A DNA stretch of 34,653 bases, from the NCBI GenBank assembly GCA_045533115.1, contig JAZSHF010000008.1, positions 1-34,653 of the forward strand, in the 5' to 3' direction. The position numbers were made by a program, and so were the translations under genes. Numbering within the stretch: the stretch's first letter is position 1; every line of letters begins with the position of its first letter. Under the pieces are notes generated by a model. It saw only the letters and a program-made list of their open reading frames with translations. It searched no databases and was not told the origin of the DNA. Shown here in pieces: positions 6,540 through 14,821 of the stretch. The DNA is from Colimorpha_A sp045533115 (GTDB lineage Bacteria; Bacillota; Clostridia; Oscillospirales; CAG-272).

Positions 6540-8072
6540 TTAGTTTTCCCAAGGCTTATCCGAGGGAAGATAATTTCTCGGGTTAACGGGATTACCGTTT
6601 ATACGAACCTCAAAATGGAGATGCGGGCCCGTAACTCGTCCCGTGATACCCATCTTTCCTATCGGCTGTCCCTTATAAACACTATCGCCGACCTGAACGT
6701 CAATTTCGTCAAGGTGAGCATATCTCGTTTCAACGCCGTTTTCGTGAGCTATCTTTATAATAAGTCCATAGGTTCCGCTGTATGCGGCAAAGGTAACGAC
6801 GCCGCCGTCAGCTGCATAGACCGTAGTTCCGCGTGCCGCCGCAATATCTATGGCCTTGTGATAGGAGCCCGAGGCGTCAAGTCCCTCGCGGTTCACACCG
6901 AAGCCCGAGGTTATAACGAACCTGTCTTTAACGGGCCACATAAACGATCCCGTCGGAACGGTTGCAGGATAATTTTTGGTTCCGACGAGCTTGATGCAAG
7001 CAGTCGGCTCGGAAACGACGTTCGAGGAAACGAGAACCTTAGATACCTCGACACCGTCGATATAGGATATCTCATAAACGTTTTCGGCAATTCCGTTTTC
7101 GCCCTCAAGTTCGATCTTGCTCTGTCCGACGTAAAGCTCGTCTGTCTCAACGGTCACCGTTTCAAAGGGAACGATCTCGGAATAGGTCTCGATAACACAG
7201 GTCTTATACTCGATCGAAGAATTAAGCTCGCCGAGGTTAAAGGAGAAGTCAAACTTCGGAAGCTCGATCTCCGACTCGTTCTTAAGCATACCGAACGCGA
7301 AGTTCTTGTCGGCATAGAGAAGAGAAAGCGCACCCGACGCCGTCACTCTGTTTGACGAAACGGAGCCGTCGCCGTCACCGTCGTGGTCATCTACGTTAAG
7401 CATAGCACGGCAAAGGCTCTCCGCCTTCGACACTCTGTCGGGACGGCAGATTGCCGAGCTTATCGTAAAGTCGGTCGTAAGCTCAACGAAGTCTGCGGCG
7501 TCGTCCTTTTCAAGAACGCTGTCGATAATATGCTGTCTGAAATGCTCAACGACCTGCTCTGCCTCGGAATATGTAGCGCAGAAGCCTATCTCGATGCCCT
7601 TCATCGAAATACAGTACGCACGAACGTAATCGGTAAGACACTCCTTATAAAGAAGCTCCGCACATTCGCTTGCATTTACTCTCTTTACACCCGAAAGCGT
7701 AAAGGTGCAGGTTATCTTCTTGTCGGTTCTGTCGGAAACGCCGTTTTCAACGTGTAGCTTTTCAAGAAGCGCAAGCGCCTTTTTGAACTCACTTCTGCTT
7801 CCGACCTTGCAGACCGCCTCGCCGTCGATATAAACGACGCCCGAGTTGCTCGCGGAAACGATAGCAGCGCTCGACGCGAGAAGAATTGCGATAGCAGACG
7901 CCGCCGCTATGATCTTCGCGTTGCGCTTTTTCATCACTTCGCGCAGTTTCATGTAAAGCTCTTTCGCCTTTTCGGTTACGATCGGCAAAAGCTTTTTCGC
8001 ACTCGAAGCAAGGAACGCCCAAGCACTTTTAAGCTTATTATTCACCTTTTCGAGTATGGCACGAAAGCCCAT
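6540..8072 (-). CDS. membrane-anchored G5/M23 peptidoglycan endopeptidase
   Basis: This 510-aa protein is a zinc metallopeptidase of family M23 (LytM type), expected to cut peptidoglycan cross-bridges outside the cell. One membrane segment (about 53-74) follows a basic amphipathic N-terminal region. A long middle region leads to a G5-like domain (about 293-365, with EIVPFETVTVE). The M23 domain is at about 385-500: HKAID gives His405 and Asp409, and HLHFEV gives His484 and His486, so all zinc and catalytic ligands are present. The frame is open for 21 more codons upstream, but I chose the ATG at 8072 because AAAGGAG precedes it and because the promoter at 8126-8154 places the upstream Met outside the transcript. 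A short Asp/Gly run sits before the G5 region. The gene stands alone with its own promoter and terminator. Confidence 0.88.
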   Translation of the reverse strand: MGFRAILEKVNNKLKSAWAFLASSAKKLLPIVTEKAKELYMKLREVMKKRNAKIIAAASAIAILLASSAAIVSASNSGVVYIDGEAVCKVGSRSEFKKALALLEKLHVENGVSDRTDKKITCTFTLSGVKRVNASECAELLYKECLTDYVRAYCISMKGIEIGFCATYSEAEQVVEHFRQHIIDSVLEKDDAADFVELTTDFTISSAICRPDRVSKAESLCRAMLNVDDHDGDGDGSVSSNRVTASGALSLLYADKNFAFGMLKNESEIELPKFDFSFNLGELNSSIEYKTCVIETYSEIVPFETVTVETDELYVGQSKIELEGENGIAENVYEISYIDGVEVSKVLVSSNVVSEPTACIKLVGTKNYPATVPTGSFMWPVKDRFVITSGFGVNREGLDASGSYHKAIDIAAARGTTVYAADGGVVTFAAYSGTYGLIIKIAHENGVETRYAHLDEIDVQVGDSVYKGQPIGKMGITGRVTGPHLHFEVRINGNPVNPRNYLPSDKPWEN

Positions 8073-8125
8073 TTCGGTGGCTCTCCTTTCGTAAAATTCT
8101 TTTTCGCCAAGGTCTTCCGCATACC

Positions 8126-8154
8126 ATCGTAACACAAAAATTACAATAAATCAA
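8126..8154 (-). promoter_or_regulatory. sigma-A promoter of the M23 peptidase gene
   Basis: On the minus strand, TTGATT (8154-8149), a 17-bp spacer and TACGAT (8131-8126) fit the consensus. The expected start near 8119 leaves a leader of about 47 nt. Confidence 0.65.
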
Positions 8155-8326
8155 GAGTTTTCTGTCATTTTTTCTGATATGTCAGTATTTTACAGCCCGT
8201 TTTTGCGGATTTTATGCGAATTGTTGAAGGATTTGCTTCGTTTTCGAACCCGAAATGAATTTTTTCCGTCGGAGAAATTTGCTTTGTATTTATATGATAT
8301 GCTGCAAAACCGAGCGTGTCACCGAC

Positions 8327-8364
8327 AAAAAAAGAGCAGTCACAAGATGTGTTTGCTCTTTTTT
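8327..8364. terminator. bidirectional terminator-like hairpin
   Basis: AAAAAAAGAGCA (8327-8338) pairs with TGCTCTTTTTT (8354-8364) over a 15-base loop. The A and T runs make it terminator-like in both directions. It lies between the M23 promoter and the palindrome cluster, and no plus-strand gene precedes it. Confidence 0.5.
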
Positions 8365-8372
8365 AGTTTAGA

Positions 8373-8550
8373 GTTATGAAGCTCGCTTTGCTCGCTGTTA
8401 TGAGCTTGCTACGCAAGCGTTATGATATGATTGCCGTTCTAATATCAAACTTGGCGAAGCCAATCATAACTATGCGAAGCATATCATAACTCATAACTTG
8501 CCCGCAAGGGCAATCATAGTTGCCGCGATGCTTTGCTTGAGCATCGCGGC
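8373..8550. repeat. cluster of short palindromic repeats
   Basis: This non-coding stretch between the M23 gene and rsmI is a string of small palindromes joined by TTATGA/TCATAA words: AGCTCGCTTTGCTCGCT-like, GCTTGCTACGCAAGC, TTGGCGAAGCCAA, ATGCGAAGCAT, TTGCCCGCAAGGGCAA. It ends in an 11-bp stem, GCCGCGATGCT (8522-8532) with AGCATCGCGGC (8540-8550). No T run follows the last stem on the minus strand, so it is not a classical terminator, though it sits just beyond the rsmI stop and may protect that mRNA end. Confidence 0.65.
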
Positions 8551-8563
8551 ATCCGCCGTTTTC

Positions 8564-9433
8564 TTATTTATTCTCGTAATTCAGAAATTCCTTATAGACC
8601 GCGTTCTTCGGCAAGCCTCTGTCCTTCGCCGCCGCCTTGACCGCCGACATCTTGTCGAGTCCCATCTTTTCGACGTAGTAAAGAACGTGCTCGGAAACCG
8701 ACATTTCAAGCCAGAAGGCGTCGGTATTTTCCTTTCGGCCGTCAACGACGAGAACAAATTCGCCCTTCGGCTCGGTCTTTGTAAAATGAGCTATCGCGTC
8801 GCCGAGCGTAAAACGAAGGATCTCCTCGTTGCGCTTGGTAAGCTCGCGGCAAACGGCAACCTTACGATCGTCACCGAACGCCTCCGACATCATTTTGAGC
8901 GTGTCGGTCAATCGGTGCGGTGCCTCATAGAAGATGATGCTTCTGTCCTCGGCGGCGAGAGAGTTAAGACGCTCCTTTTTCGCGCCGTCCTTTCCTTCGA
9001 GGAAGCCTTCGAAAACGAACCGCCTCGTTGAAAGCCCCGAAAGCGCGAGCGCATTTACCGCCGCGCAAGCGCCGGGAACGGCGACCACGTTAATTCCGTT
9101 CTCCGCGCAAAGACGAACGAGATCCTCGCCGGGATCGCTGATAGCGGGCGTTCCCGCATCGGTAACGAGCGCACAGCTTTCGCCGTTCTTGAGGCGCGAC
9201 AGTATCATCTCACCCGCAGAGCGTTTGCTATGCTCCTCATAGGTGACACACGGCCTCTTTATCTCGTAAGCGGAAAGAAGCTTCGCCGTCACTCTCGTGT
9301 CCTCGGCGGCGATAAAATCACATTCGGTCAAGGTCTTTACCGCGCGAAAGGTCATATCGTCGAGATTCCCTATCGGTGTCGCGACAAGGTAAAGCGTCGA
9401 GGGTAAAATTTTATTCTTTTCGGTGTCGGACAT
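8564..9433 (-). CDS. rsmI: 16S rRNA 2'-O-ribose C1402 methyltransferase RsmI
   Basis: This 289-aa protein methylates the 2'-O of C1402 in 16S rRNA, near the decoding site, using S-adenosylmethionine. Family motifs are in order: LYLVATPIGNLDDMTFRA near the N-terminus, AAEDTRVTAKLL, VTDAGTPAISDPGEDL, PGACAAVNALALSGL and FYEAPHRL. Length fits the family. The start ATG follows AAAGGA, which lies in the last codons of the trmN6-like gene five bases upstream, so the two are translated in sequence. It is the last gene of a three-gene operon. The trmN6-like/rsmI pairing matches the yabB-yabC order in Bacillus subtilis. Confidence 0.93.
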   Translation of the reverse strand: MSDTEKNKILPSTLYLVATPIGNLDDMTFRAVKTLTECDFIAAEDTRVTAKLLSAYEIKRPCVTYEEHSKRSAGEMILSRLKNGESCALVTDAGTPAISDPGEDLVRLCAENGINVVAVPGACAAVNALALSGLSTRRFVFEGFLEGKDGAKKERLNSLAAEDRSIIFYEAPHRLTDTLKMMSEAFGDDRKVAVCRELTKRNEEILRFTLGDAIAHFTKTEPKGEFVLVVDGRKENTDAFWLEMSVSEHVLYYVEKMGLDKMSAVKAAAKDRGLPKNAVYKEFLNYENK

Positions 9434-9437
9434 AATC

Positions 9438-10172
9438 TTATCCTTTCAACCAATTTCCGTTATCGTAAATATACCTGCAATCTTCACTCTCACTTCCGTT
9501 TTCATCGGTGAGAATAAGCGGGCGCATTACCGTAACGCCGCTCTTTCCGCCCTTTTTCGCGCAGATGAGAACCAGACACGGCTCGTGCTTGACACTCTGA
9601 TGAACAAAGCAAACACTTTTCGGCTCGAGCCTGCTTTCCCGAAGCGCGCAAATAAGATCGGTCAGCCGATCGGGACGGTAAACGACGTAAGCATCTCCGC
9701 CGTATTTGAGCATTCCGCTTGCGGCACGGCAAAGATCGGTTATATCTCCGTTAAGCTCGTGGCGGGCAGCGTATTTGCCGTCGTCCTCGTTGCGCTTTCC
9801 GTCGCCGGCCTTCATATAAGGCGGGTTCATAAAGACGGCATCGCACTCGGTCTTGAACTCTCTTGCGTCGGTGTGAACGGCAGTTACTACTCCGTCAAGA
9901 CCGTTCAAAAGAGCGTTTCTTTCGGTAAGAGAAGCATAATACTCCTGCACCTCAAGGGCAAATATCCTCTTAAACTTTCCTCTCCCTGCAAGCAGAAGCG
10001 AGATTATACCGCTTCCCGAGCCTATTTCGGCGGCAGTACCGTTCTTTTTTTCCTTAATAAACGCGGAAAGCAGATAAGCGTCGGTGCCGTAGGTAAGTCC
10101 TTTTTTATTCTGAATGAGCCTGATACCGTCGTTTACATCGGTCAAGCTCTCGTTTGGGAGAAGCTCCGTCAT
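9438..10172 (-). CDS. trmN6: TrmN6/YabB-like tRNA1(Val) adenine-N6 methyltransferase
   Basis: This 244-aa class I methyltransferase has the SAM-binding motif AAEIGSGSGIISLLLA and the catalytic FMNPPY motif of N6-adenine methyltransferases. It matches the TrmN6 (YfiC)/YabB group that modifies A37 of tRNA1(Val), though substrate is not proven in Firmicutes. The frame is open 31 codons further upstream, but I chose the ATG at 10172 because its ATGA overlaps the stop of the aminotransferase gene and the product then starts with the usual MTELLPNESLTDV-type end. It lies just upstream of rsmI, as in Bacillus. The symbol is by homology only. Confidence 0.83.
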   Translation of the reverse strand: MTELLPNESLTDVNDGIRLIQNKKGLTYGTDAYLLSAFIKEKKNGTAAEIGSGSGIISLLLAGRGKFKRIFALEVQEYYASLTERNALLNGLDGVVTAVHTDAREFKTECDAVFMNPPYMKAGDGKRNEDDGKYAARHELNGDITDLCRAASGMLKYGGDAYVVYRPDRLTDLICALRESRLEPKSVCFVHQSVKHEPCLVLICAKKGGKSGVTVMRPLILTDENGSESEDCRYIYDNGNWLKG

Positions 10173-11353
10173 ACGAAGAGATCTATTGCTTTTCCAAAAG
10201 CAGTAAGCGAGTTTCTCACCGTTTCGTGAGATACACAGTAGGATATCCTGAGATATCCGGGGCAACCGAAGCCGTCGCCCGCAACGACGAGAAGTCCAAG
10301 TTCCTTCGCCTTTTCGCTGAACGCGACGGCGTCACCGCCCGGAGCTTTCACAAAGAGATAACACGCTCCGTCGGGGATAACGCATTCGTAGCCCATAGCG
10401 GTAAGAGCGGAATAAAGCTCGTCACGGTTTTTCCTGTAAGAATCAAGGTCGCTCACCTGACCAGTGCAAGCACCTACGACCTTCTGCATAAAGGTCGGTG
10501 CACAAACGTAACCGAGTGATCTTCCCGCTCCGCAAACGGCGTAGTAAAGCTCGTCGATATTGCTGATACCATCAGGAAGCGCAATATATCCGATTCGCTC
10601 ACCCGGTAACGAAAGCGACTTCGAATATGAGTAGCAAATGACGGTATCGGGATAAATGTCGGGGATATAAGGAACCTTCTTACCGTAGGTGAGCTCACGG
10701 TACGGCTCGTCCGAGATAATATAGATCGGGTGTCCGTATTCCTTCGACTTTTCGGTCAGAAGCGACGCAAGCTCGGATAGCGACGCTTCACCGTAAATAA
10801 CGCCCGAGGGGTTGTTCGGGGAATTGATTATGATTCCCTGCGTCCTTTCGCTGATAAGAGCACTTATCGCGGGAATATTCAGCTCGAAATTCACGGTGTC
10901 CGCCTCGGAAATAAGGAGCTTTCCACCGTTATTTTCGGTAAAGACCTTGTATTCGGGGAAGAAAGGCGCCTGAACGATAAATTCATTCTGCGTCTGACAC
11001 GCAAGAGCGCGGATCGTAATGCAAAGCGATGCCGCCGCACCGCAGGTCATATATATCCTGTCGGGCGATATCTTCGCACCATAACGGGCAAATAGATCTT
11101 CCGCTATCGCACGGCGGGTATTCATATCACCCTGAGCCGACGAGTAGCCGTGCAGAGCGCAGGGCTCGGTCTCGGAGAGGATCTTCTCCATAGTGTCAAG
11201 CACACTCTTCGGAGGAGGCGTTGAGGGATTTCCGAGGCTGAAATCAAAGACGTTTTCCTCGCCTCTTTCGCTTTTCATCTTCTTTCCATACTCAAAAAGC
11301 TCTCTGATAGCCGACGGCGCGGAGCCGAGCTTATACATATCCGAATTTACCAT
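10169..11353 (-). CDS. PLP-dependent class I/II aminotransferase
   Basis: This 394-aa protein is an aspartate-aminotransferase-fold enzyme. Visible are DFSLGNPSTPPP near the N-terminus, INSPNNPSGVIY (substrate and cofactor Asn), ISDEPYRELTYG (Asp and Tyr of the PLP site), YSYSKSLSLPGERIGY with the Schiff-base Lys, and a C-terminal YLRISYC Arg motif. The amino donor and acceptor cannot be told from sequence; since it faces the aromatic operon across a 150-bp divergent promoter region, an aromatic or aspartate substrate is possible. I start at ATG 11353, five bases after AGGTGG; a GTG three codons earlier lies inside that ribosome site. It leads the operon with the trmN6-like gene and rsmI. Confidence 0.87.
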   Translation of the reverse strand: MVNSDMYKLGSAPSAIRELFEYGKKMKSERGEENVFDFSLGNPSTPPPKSVLDTMEKILSETEPCALHGYSSAQGDMNTRRAIAEDLFARYGAKISPDRIYMTCGAAASLCITIRALACQTQNEFIVQAPFFPEYKVFTENNGGKLLISEADTVNFELNIPAISALISERTQGIIINSPNNPSGVIYGEASLSELASLLTEKSKEYGHPIYIISDEPYRELTYGKKVPYIPDIYPDTVICYSYSKSLSLPGERIGYIALPDGISNIDELYYAVCGAGRSLGYVCAPTFMQKVVGACTGQVSDLDSYRKNRDELYSALTAMGYECVIPDGACYLFVKAPGGDAVAFSEKAKELGLLVVAGDGFGCPGYLRISYCVSHETVRNSLTAFGKAIDLFV

Positions 11354-11383
11354 AAAAACCACCTAAATATTTTTTGTAAGAGT

Positions 11384-11412
11384 ATAATACCACTTTTTTC
11401 TTAATTCGTCAA
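11384..11412 (-). promoter_or_regulatory. sigma-A promoter of the aminotransferase operon
   Basis: On the minus strand, TTGACG (11412-11407), a 17-bp spacer and TATTAT (11389-11384) precede the aminotransferase gene. It is divergent from the pheA promoter, with only 19 bp between the two -35 boxes. Confidence 0.75.
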
Positions 11413-11431
11413 TAAATTTTGCTTTACTCTA

Positions 11432-11460
11432 TTGAAATGTTGAGGTTGATGTTGTATAAT
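11432..11460 (+). promoter_or_regulatory. sigma-A promoter of the aromatic amino acid operon
   Basis: TTGAAA (11432-11437), a 17-bp spacer and a perfect TATAAT (11455-11460) precede pheA. The leader is only about 38 nt, so no T-box or peptide attenuator fits here; control, if any, would be at the promoter or by feedback on the enzymes. Confidence 0.8.
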
Positions 11461-11504
11461 ATGATATTATAGATAGATTTTTCTCATTTTTCTCGGAGAA
11501 ACGT

Positions 11505-12599
11505 ATGAATAACCTAACACAAGCAAGAAACGAAATAAACGAAATAGACAAGGAAATGGCAGAGCTTTTTGAGCGTCGAATGAAGGCAGTCGAGGCAGTT
11601 GCCGCGCACAAAAAGAGCGTCGGTATGCCGATCCGCGACGAAAAGCGCGAGCGCGAGGTGGTCGCGCGCAACTGCGAGTATATCGAGGATTCGGTAATAA
11701 AAGAATACTACGTCAACTTCATAAACGAAACGATGAAGCTCTCCTCATCCTATCAATCCCGCCTGAACAGCGGAATGAAAATAGCGTATTCAGGTACCGT
11801 AGGTGCCTTTGCACATATCGCGGCAGGCAAGATCTTCGAAACGGGAGAGAGTGTCGCTTACGGCAACTTTGCCGACGCGTATAACTCCGTCGTCAACGGC
11901 GAATGCGACTGTGCAGTCCTTCCGCTTGAAAACAGCTATGCAGGCGACGTCGGTCAGGTCATAGATATGCTCTTTTCGGGCACTCTGACCGTAAACGGCG
12001 TCTACGATCTCCCCGTAATACACGACCTCGCAGCAGTCTCGGGAGCGGCCAAAGGCGACATCAAAAAGGTAATAAGCCACCCTCAGGCGCTGAGCCAGTG
12101 TGCAAATTATATAAAAGAAAACGGCTTCGAGCAGGTTCAGTATGAAAACACCGCGATCGCCGCAAGATCGGTAAGCGAGATGAACGACAAGACTGTCGGC
12201 GCGATATGCTCCGAGGAATGCGCCAAGATATTCGGGCTCACCGTGCTTGAAAGACATATAAACGAAAGCCGCTCGAACACGACGCGCTTCGGCGTTTTCA
12301 CCCGAGCGCCGATAGAGTTCAATATGAAAAACGCCCCCGAAAACCGTTTCATTCTGATGTTCACGGTGCGCCACGAGGCAGGCTCGCTCTCAGAGGCAAT
12401 AAGCATAATCGGACGCCACGGCTACAATATGACAGCGCTTCGCTCACGCCCGATGAAGGAGCTTCTCTGGAGCTACTATTTCTACGTCGAATGCGAAGGA
12501 ACGCTCACCGAAGAGAAAGCCAAGGCATTAAAGGACGAGCTTTCCTCTTGCTGCGACCGCCTGAAAATTGCAGGCACGTACAAAACTAAAACGCTTTAA
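11505..12599 (+). CDS. pheA: bifunctional chorismate mutase / prephenate dehydratase
   Basis: This 364-aa enzyme converts chorismate to prephenate and then to phenylpyruvate, the last steps before phenylalanine. Residues 1-87 are an AroQ-type chorismate mutase; Arg8, Arg24/25, Lys36/37, Asp45, Arg48 and Gln84 fit the E. coli active-site pattern. Residues 91-270 are the dehydratase (MKIAYSGTVGAFAH, CAVLPLENSYAGDVG, and the catalytic NTTRF box at 258-262). Residues 280-355 are an ACT domain with a RSRP motif, which in this family binds phenylalanine for feedback inhibition. GGAG precedes the ATG. It is the first gene of the operon and aroB follows after eight bases. Confidence 0.95.
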   Translation: MNNLTQARNEINEIDKEMAELFERRMKAVEAVAAHKKSVGMPIRDEKREREVVARNCEYIEDSVIKEYYVNFINETMKLSSSYQSRLNSGMKIAYSGTVGAFAHIAAGKIFETGESVAYGNFADAYNSVVNGECDCAVLPLENSYAGDVGQVIDMLFSGTLTVNGVYDLPVIHDLAAVSGAAKGDIKKVISHPQALSQCANYIKENGFEQVQYENTAIAARSVSEMNDKTVGAICSEECAKIFGLTVLERHINESRSNTTRFGVFTRAPIEFNMKNAPENRFILMFTVRHEAGSLSEAISIIGRHGYNMTALRSRPMKELLWSYYFYVECEGTLTEEKAKALKDELSSCCDRLKIAGTYKTKTL

Positions 12600-12607
12600 G
12601 GAAAATT

Positions 12608-13615
12608 ATGAAAACCATAAAAATCAATCTCGGCGAAAACAGCTATAACGTATACGTCGGGCAAGGACTGATAAACGAGGCGAAAAAACTCTTTGACCTT
12701 GACCGAAAGGTACTCGTCGTGACCGACGACGGAGTCCCTGCCGAATACGCAAGGGCCGTAGCCGAGCAGTGCAAGGAAGCATACGTAGTGACCGTTCCCC
12801 AAGGCGAGGGAAGCAAAAGCATAGACGGATTTTCGCTTCTTCTTTCCGAAATGCTGAAAAACGGATTTACCCGCGGCGACTGCGCAGTCGCGGTCGGCGG
12901 CGGAGTCGTCGGAGATCTTACCGGCTTTGCCGCGTCCGCCTATATGCGCGGAATAGATTTCTACAATATACCTACAACAGTTCTTTCGCAGGTCGATTCC
13001 TCGGTCGGCGGAAAAACGGGAATAAACTTCGGCGGTATCAAAAACACAGTCGGCGCGTTCAAGCAGCCGAAGAGCGTAATCGCCGATATAAACACTCTCT
13101 CCACCCTGCCCTGCCGCCAGGTGTCAAACGGGCTTTGCGAAGCACTCAAGATGGCGGCAACCTTTGACGCCGAGCTTTTCGGGCTTTTCGAAAAGGAAAG
13201 CGCGGTCGAGCATCTTGAAGAAATAATCGCAAAAAGCATAGAAATAAAGGCACACGTCGTCGAACAGGACGAAAAGGAATCGGGACTTCGCCGTGTTCTG
13301 AACTTCGGACACACGGTCGGCCACGGCATCGAATCCCTCGGTCTCGGATATTACCACGGCGAATGCGTCGCGCTCGGAATGATACCTATGTGCTCCGAAA
13401 ACGTAAGAGAGCGCGTTGTCAATGCACTGAAAAAATTAAATCTCCCGACCGAAGCAAATTACGATATTGATAAAGCCTTTGAAGCAGTATCTCACGATAA
13501 AAAATCGACCTCGTCGGGCATAAACGCAGTATTCTGCGAAAAGATCGGCACGTATACGGTGAAAAAAGTAACGCTAAATGAGCTGAAAGAGCTTACAGAA
13601 AACGCTTGGGAGTAA
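12608..13615 (+). CDS. aroB: 3-dehydroquinate synthase
   Basis: This 335-aa enzyme makes 3-dehydroquinate from DAHP, step 2 of the shikimate pathway, using NAD+ and a divalent metal. Signatures are VGGGVVGDLTGFAAS (96-110), PTTVLSQVDSSVGGKTGIN (122-140), and the metal ligands Glu178 (CEALK), His235 (FGHTVGH) and His250 (YYHGE). Length is slightly short of the usual 350-360 but all domains are present. Ribosome site AAGGA lies just before ATG. The 70-bp inverted-repeat element at 13617-13686 sits directly after the stop codon, between aroB and aroC. Confidence 0.95.
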   Translation: MKTIKINLGENSYNVYVGQGLINEAKKLFDLDRKVLVVTDDGVPAEYARAVAEQCKEAYVVTVPQGEGSKSIDGFSLLLSEMLKNGFTRGDCAVAVGGGVVGDLTGFAASAYMRGIDFYNIPTTVLSQVDSSVGGKTGINFGGIKNTVGAFKQPKSVIADINTLSTLPCRQVSNGLCEALKMAATFDAELFGLFEKESAVEHLEEIIAKSIEIKAHVVEQDEKESGLRRVLNFGHTVGHGIESLGLGYYHGECVALGMIPMCSENVRERVVNALKKLNLPTEANYDIDKAFEAVSHDKKSTSSGINAVFCEKIGTYTVKKVTLNELKELTENAWE

Positions 13616-13616
13616 T

Positions 13617-13686
13617 TGTAGGGGCGACCACCGGTCGCCCGAAAAATGCCTTGCTGCAAAGCGGGCGACCAATGGTCGCCCCTACA
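13617..13686. repeat. GTAGGGGCGACC inverted-repeat element, copy 1
   Basis: TGTAGGGGCGACCACCGGTCGCCCG faces GCGGGCGACCAATGGTCGCCCCTACA, giving terminal inverted repeats of about 25 bp with two mismatches; each arm is itself palindromic. A second copy is at 27766-27839. The element occupies the aroB-aroC junction without breaking either gene. It looks like a MITE or REP-type element. Confidence 0.75.
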
Positions 13687-13726
13687 TCGGCAAAACCAAA
13701 CCATCTCCGATACAAAGGACAAAATT

Positions 13727-14821
13727 ATGAAAAACACATTCGGAAATTCTCTGCATATAACCCTCGGCGGCGAAAGCCACGGCGACAGCTTGTTTGCCGT
13801 CCTCGACGGTCTGCGTCCGGGAACGGTGATCGACGAAAGCTATATCGCCTCGCGCCTTTCCCTGCGCCGTCCGTCGGGAAGCATATCGACCCCTCGCCGC
13901 GAAGCGGACGAATTCAAGATAATAAGCGGTGTGTTCGAGGGCAAGGCAACGGGAGCTCCCCTTTGCATACTTATCCCGAATACACAAAAAAAGAGCGCAG
14001 ACTACGGCGAAATGCGCTATACCCCCCGCCCCTCTCACGCAGATTATTCCGCATTCTTAAAATACGGCGGATATCAGGATCACCGCGGAGGCGGACATTT
14101 CTCGGGCAGAGTTACAGCCGCGCTCGTTGCGGCGGGAGCCATCGCACAGCTTGCCCTTGAAAACGAGGGAATAAAGATCGGCACTCATATAAAAAGCATA
14201 GGAAACGCCGTCGACCGCAATTTTGATAACCTTGATAGCGATATATCCTATCTTTCGGACAAGCCCTTCCCCGTTCTTTGCGAAAACGCAGGCGAGGAAA
14301 TAAAAGCCGAAATCGAAAAGGCAAGGCTTGACCTCGACAGCATCGGCGGAGTCCTTGAAACTGCCGTGATCGGAATGAAGGGCGGATACGGCGAGCCGTG
14401 GTTCGACACCTGCGAAAGTGTGCTGGCACACGCACTGTTCTCAATTCCCGCAGTAAAAGCCGTCGGCTTCGGTCTCGGCGAAAAATTCGGGCAAATGCGC
14501 GGAAGCGAGGCAAACGACGCCTTCGCGTATGAAAACGGCAAGGTAATAACGAAAACAAACAACAACGGCGGCATCAACGGCGGTATCACAAACGGTATGC
14601 CTATAACCTTTACCGTAACGGTAAAGCCGACGCCCTCAATTTCAAAAGAGCAATCGACCGTTGACCTCGAAAAGGGTGAAAGCAAGACCCTCTCGGTCGG
14701 CGGCAGACACGATCCCTGTATAGTACACCGCGCCGCATCGGTAGTAAACGCCGTAACGGCACTCACGCTTCTCGACCTTATCTATATGCGCGACGGAAAC
14801 GCGCCGAAAGGAAATATATGA
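13727..14821 (+). CDS. aroC: chorismate synthase
   Basis: This 364-aa enzyme forms chorismate from EPSP with reduced FMN. Family signatures include LGGESHGD (His18), RRPSGSISTPRREADE, MRYTPRPSHADYS and YGGYQDHRGGGHFSGR, plus a C-terminal GGRHDPCIVHRA motif. The frame is open 27 codons upstream, through the repeat at 13617-13686; I chose ATG 13727 because AAAGGA lies eight bases before it and the product then starts with the family's normal N-terminus. Its stop overlaps the ATG of aroEK (ATGA). Confidence 0.95.
   Translation: MKNTFGNSLHITLGGESHGDSLFAVLDGLRPGTVIDESYIASRLSLRRPSGSISTPRREADEFKIISGVFEGKATGAPLCILIPNTQKKSADYGEMRYTPRPSHADYSAFLKYGGYQDHRGGGHFSGRVTAALVAAGAIAQLALENEGIKIGTHIKSIGNAVDRNFDNLDSDISYLSDKPFPVLCENAGEEIKAEIEKARLDLDSIGGVLETAVIGMKGGYGEPWFDTCESVLAHALFSIPAVKAVGFGLGEKFGQMRGSEANDAFAYENGKVITKTNNNGGINGGITNGMPITFTVTVKPTPSISKEQSTVDLEKGESKTLSVGGRHDPCIVHRAASVVNAVTALTLLDLIYMRDGNAPKGNI

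Noticed and set aside
8179..8379. 66-codon plus-strand frame upstream of the palindrome cluster
   Set aside because: No ribosome site, runs through a terminator-like hairpin, and shows no domain.
11461..11504. T-box or peptide attenuator before pheA
   Set aside because: The leader is only about 38 nt, too short for a T-box, and has no run of Phe or Tyr codons or terminator.
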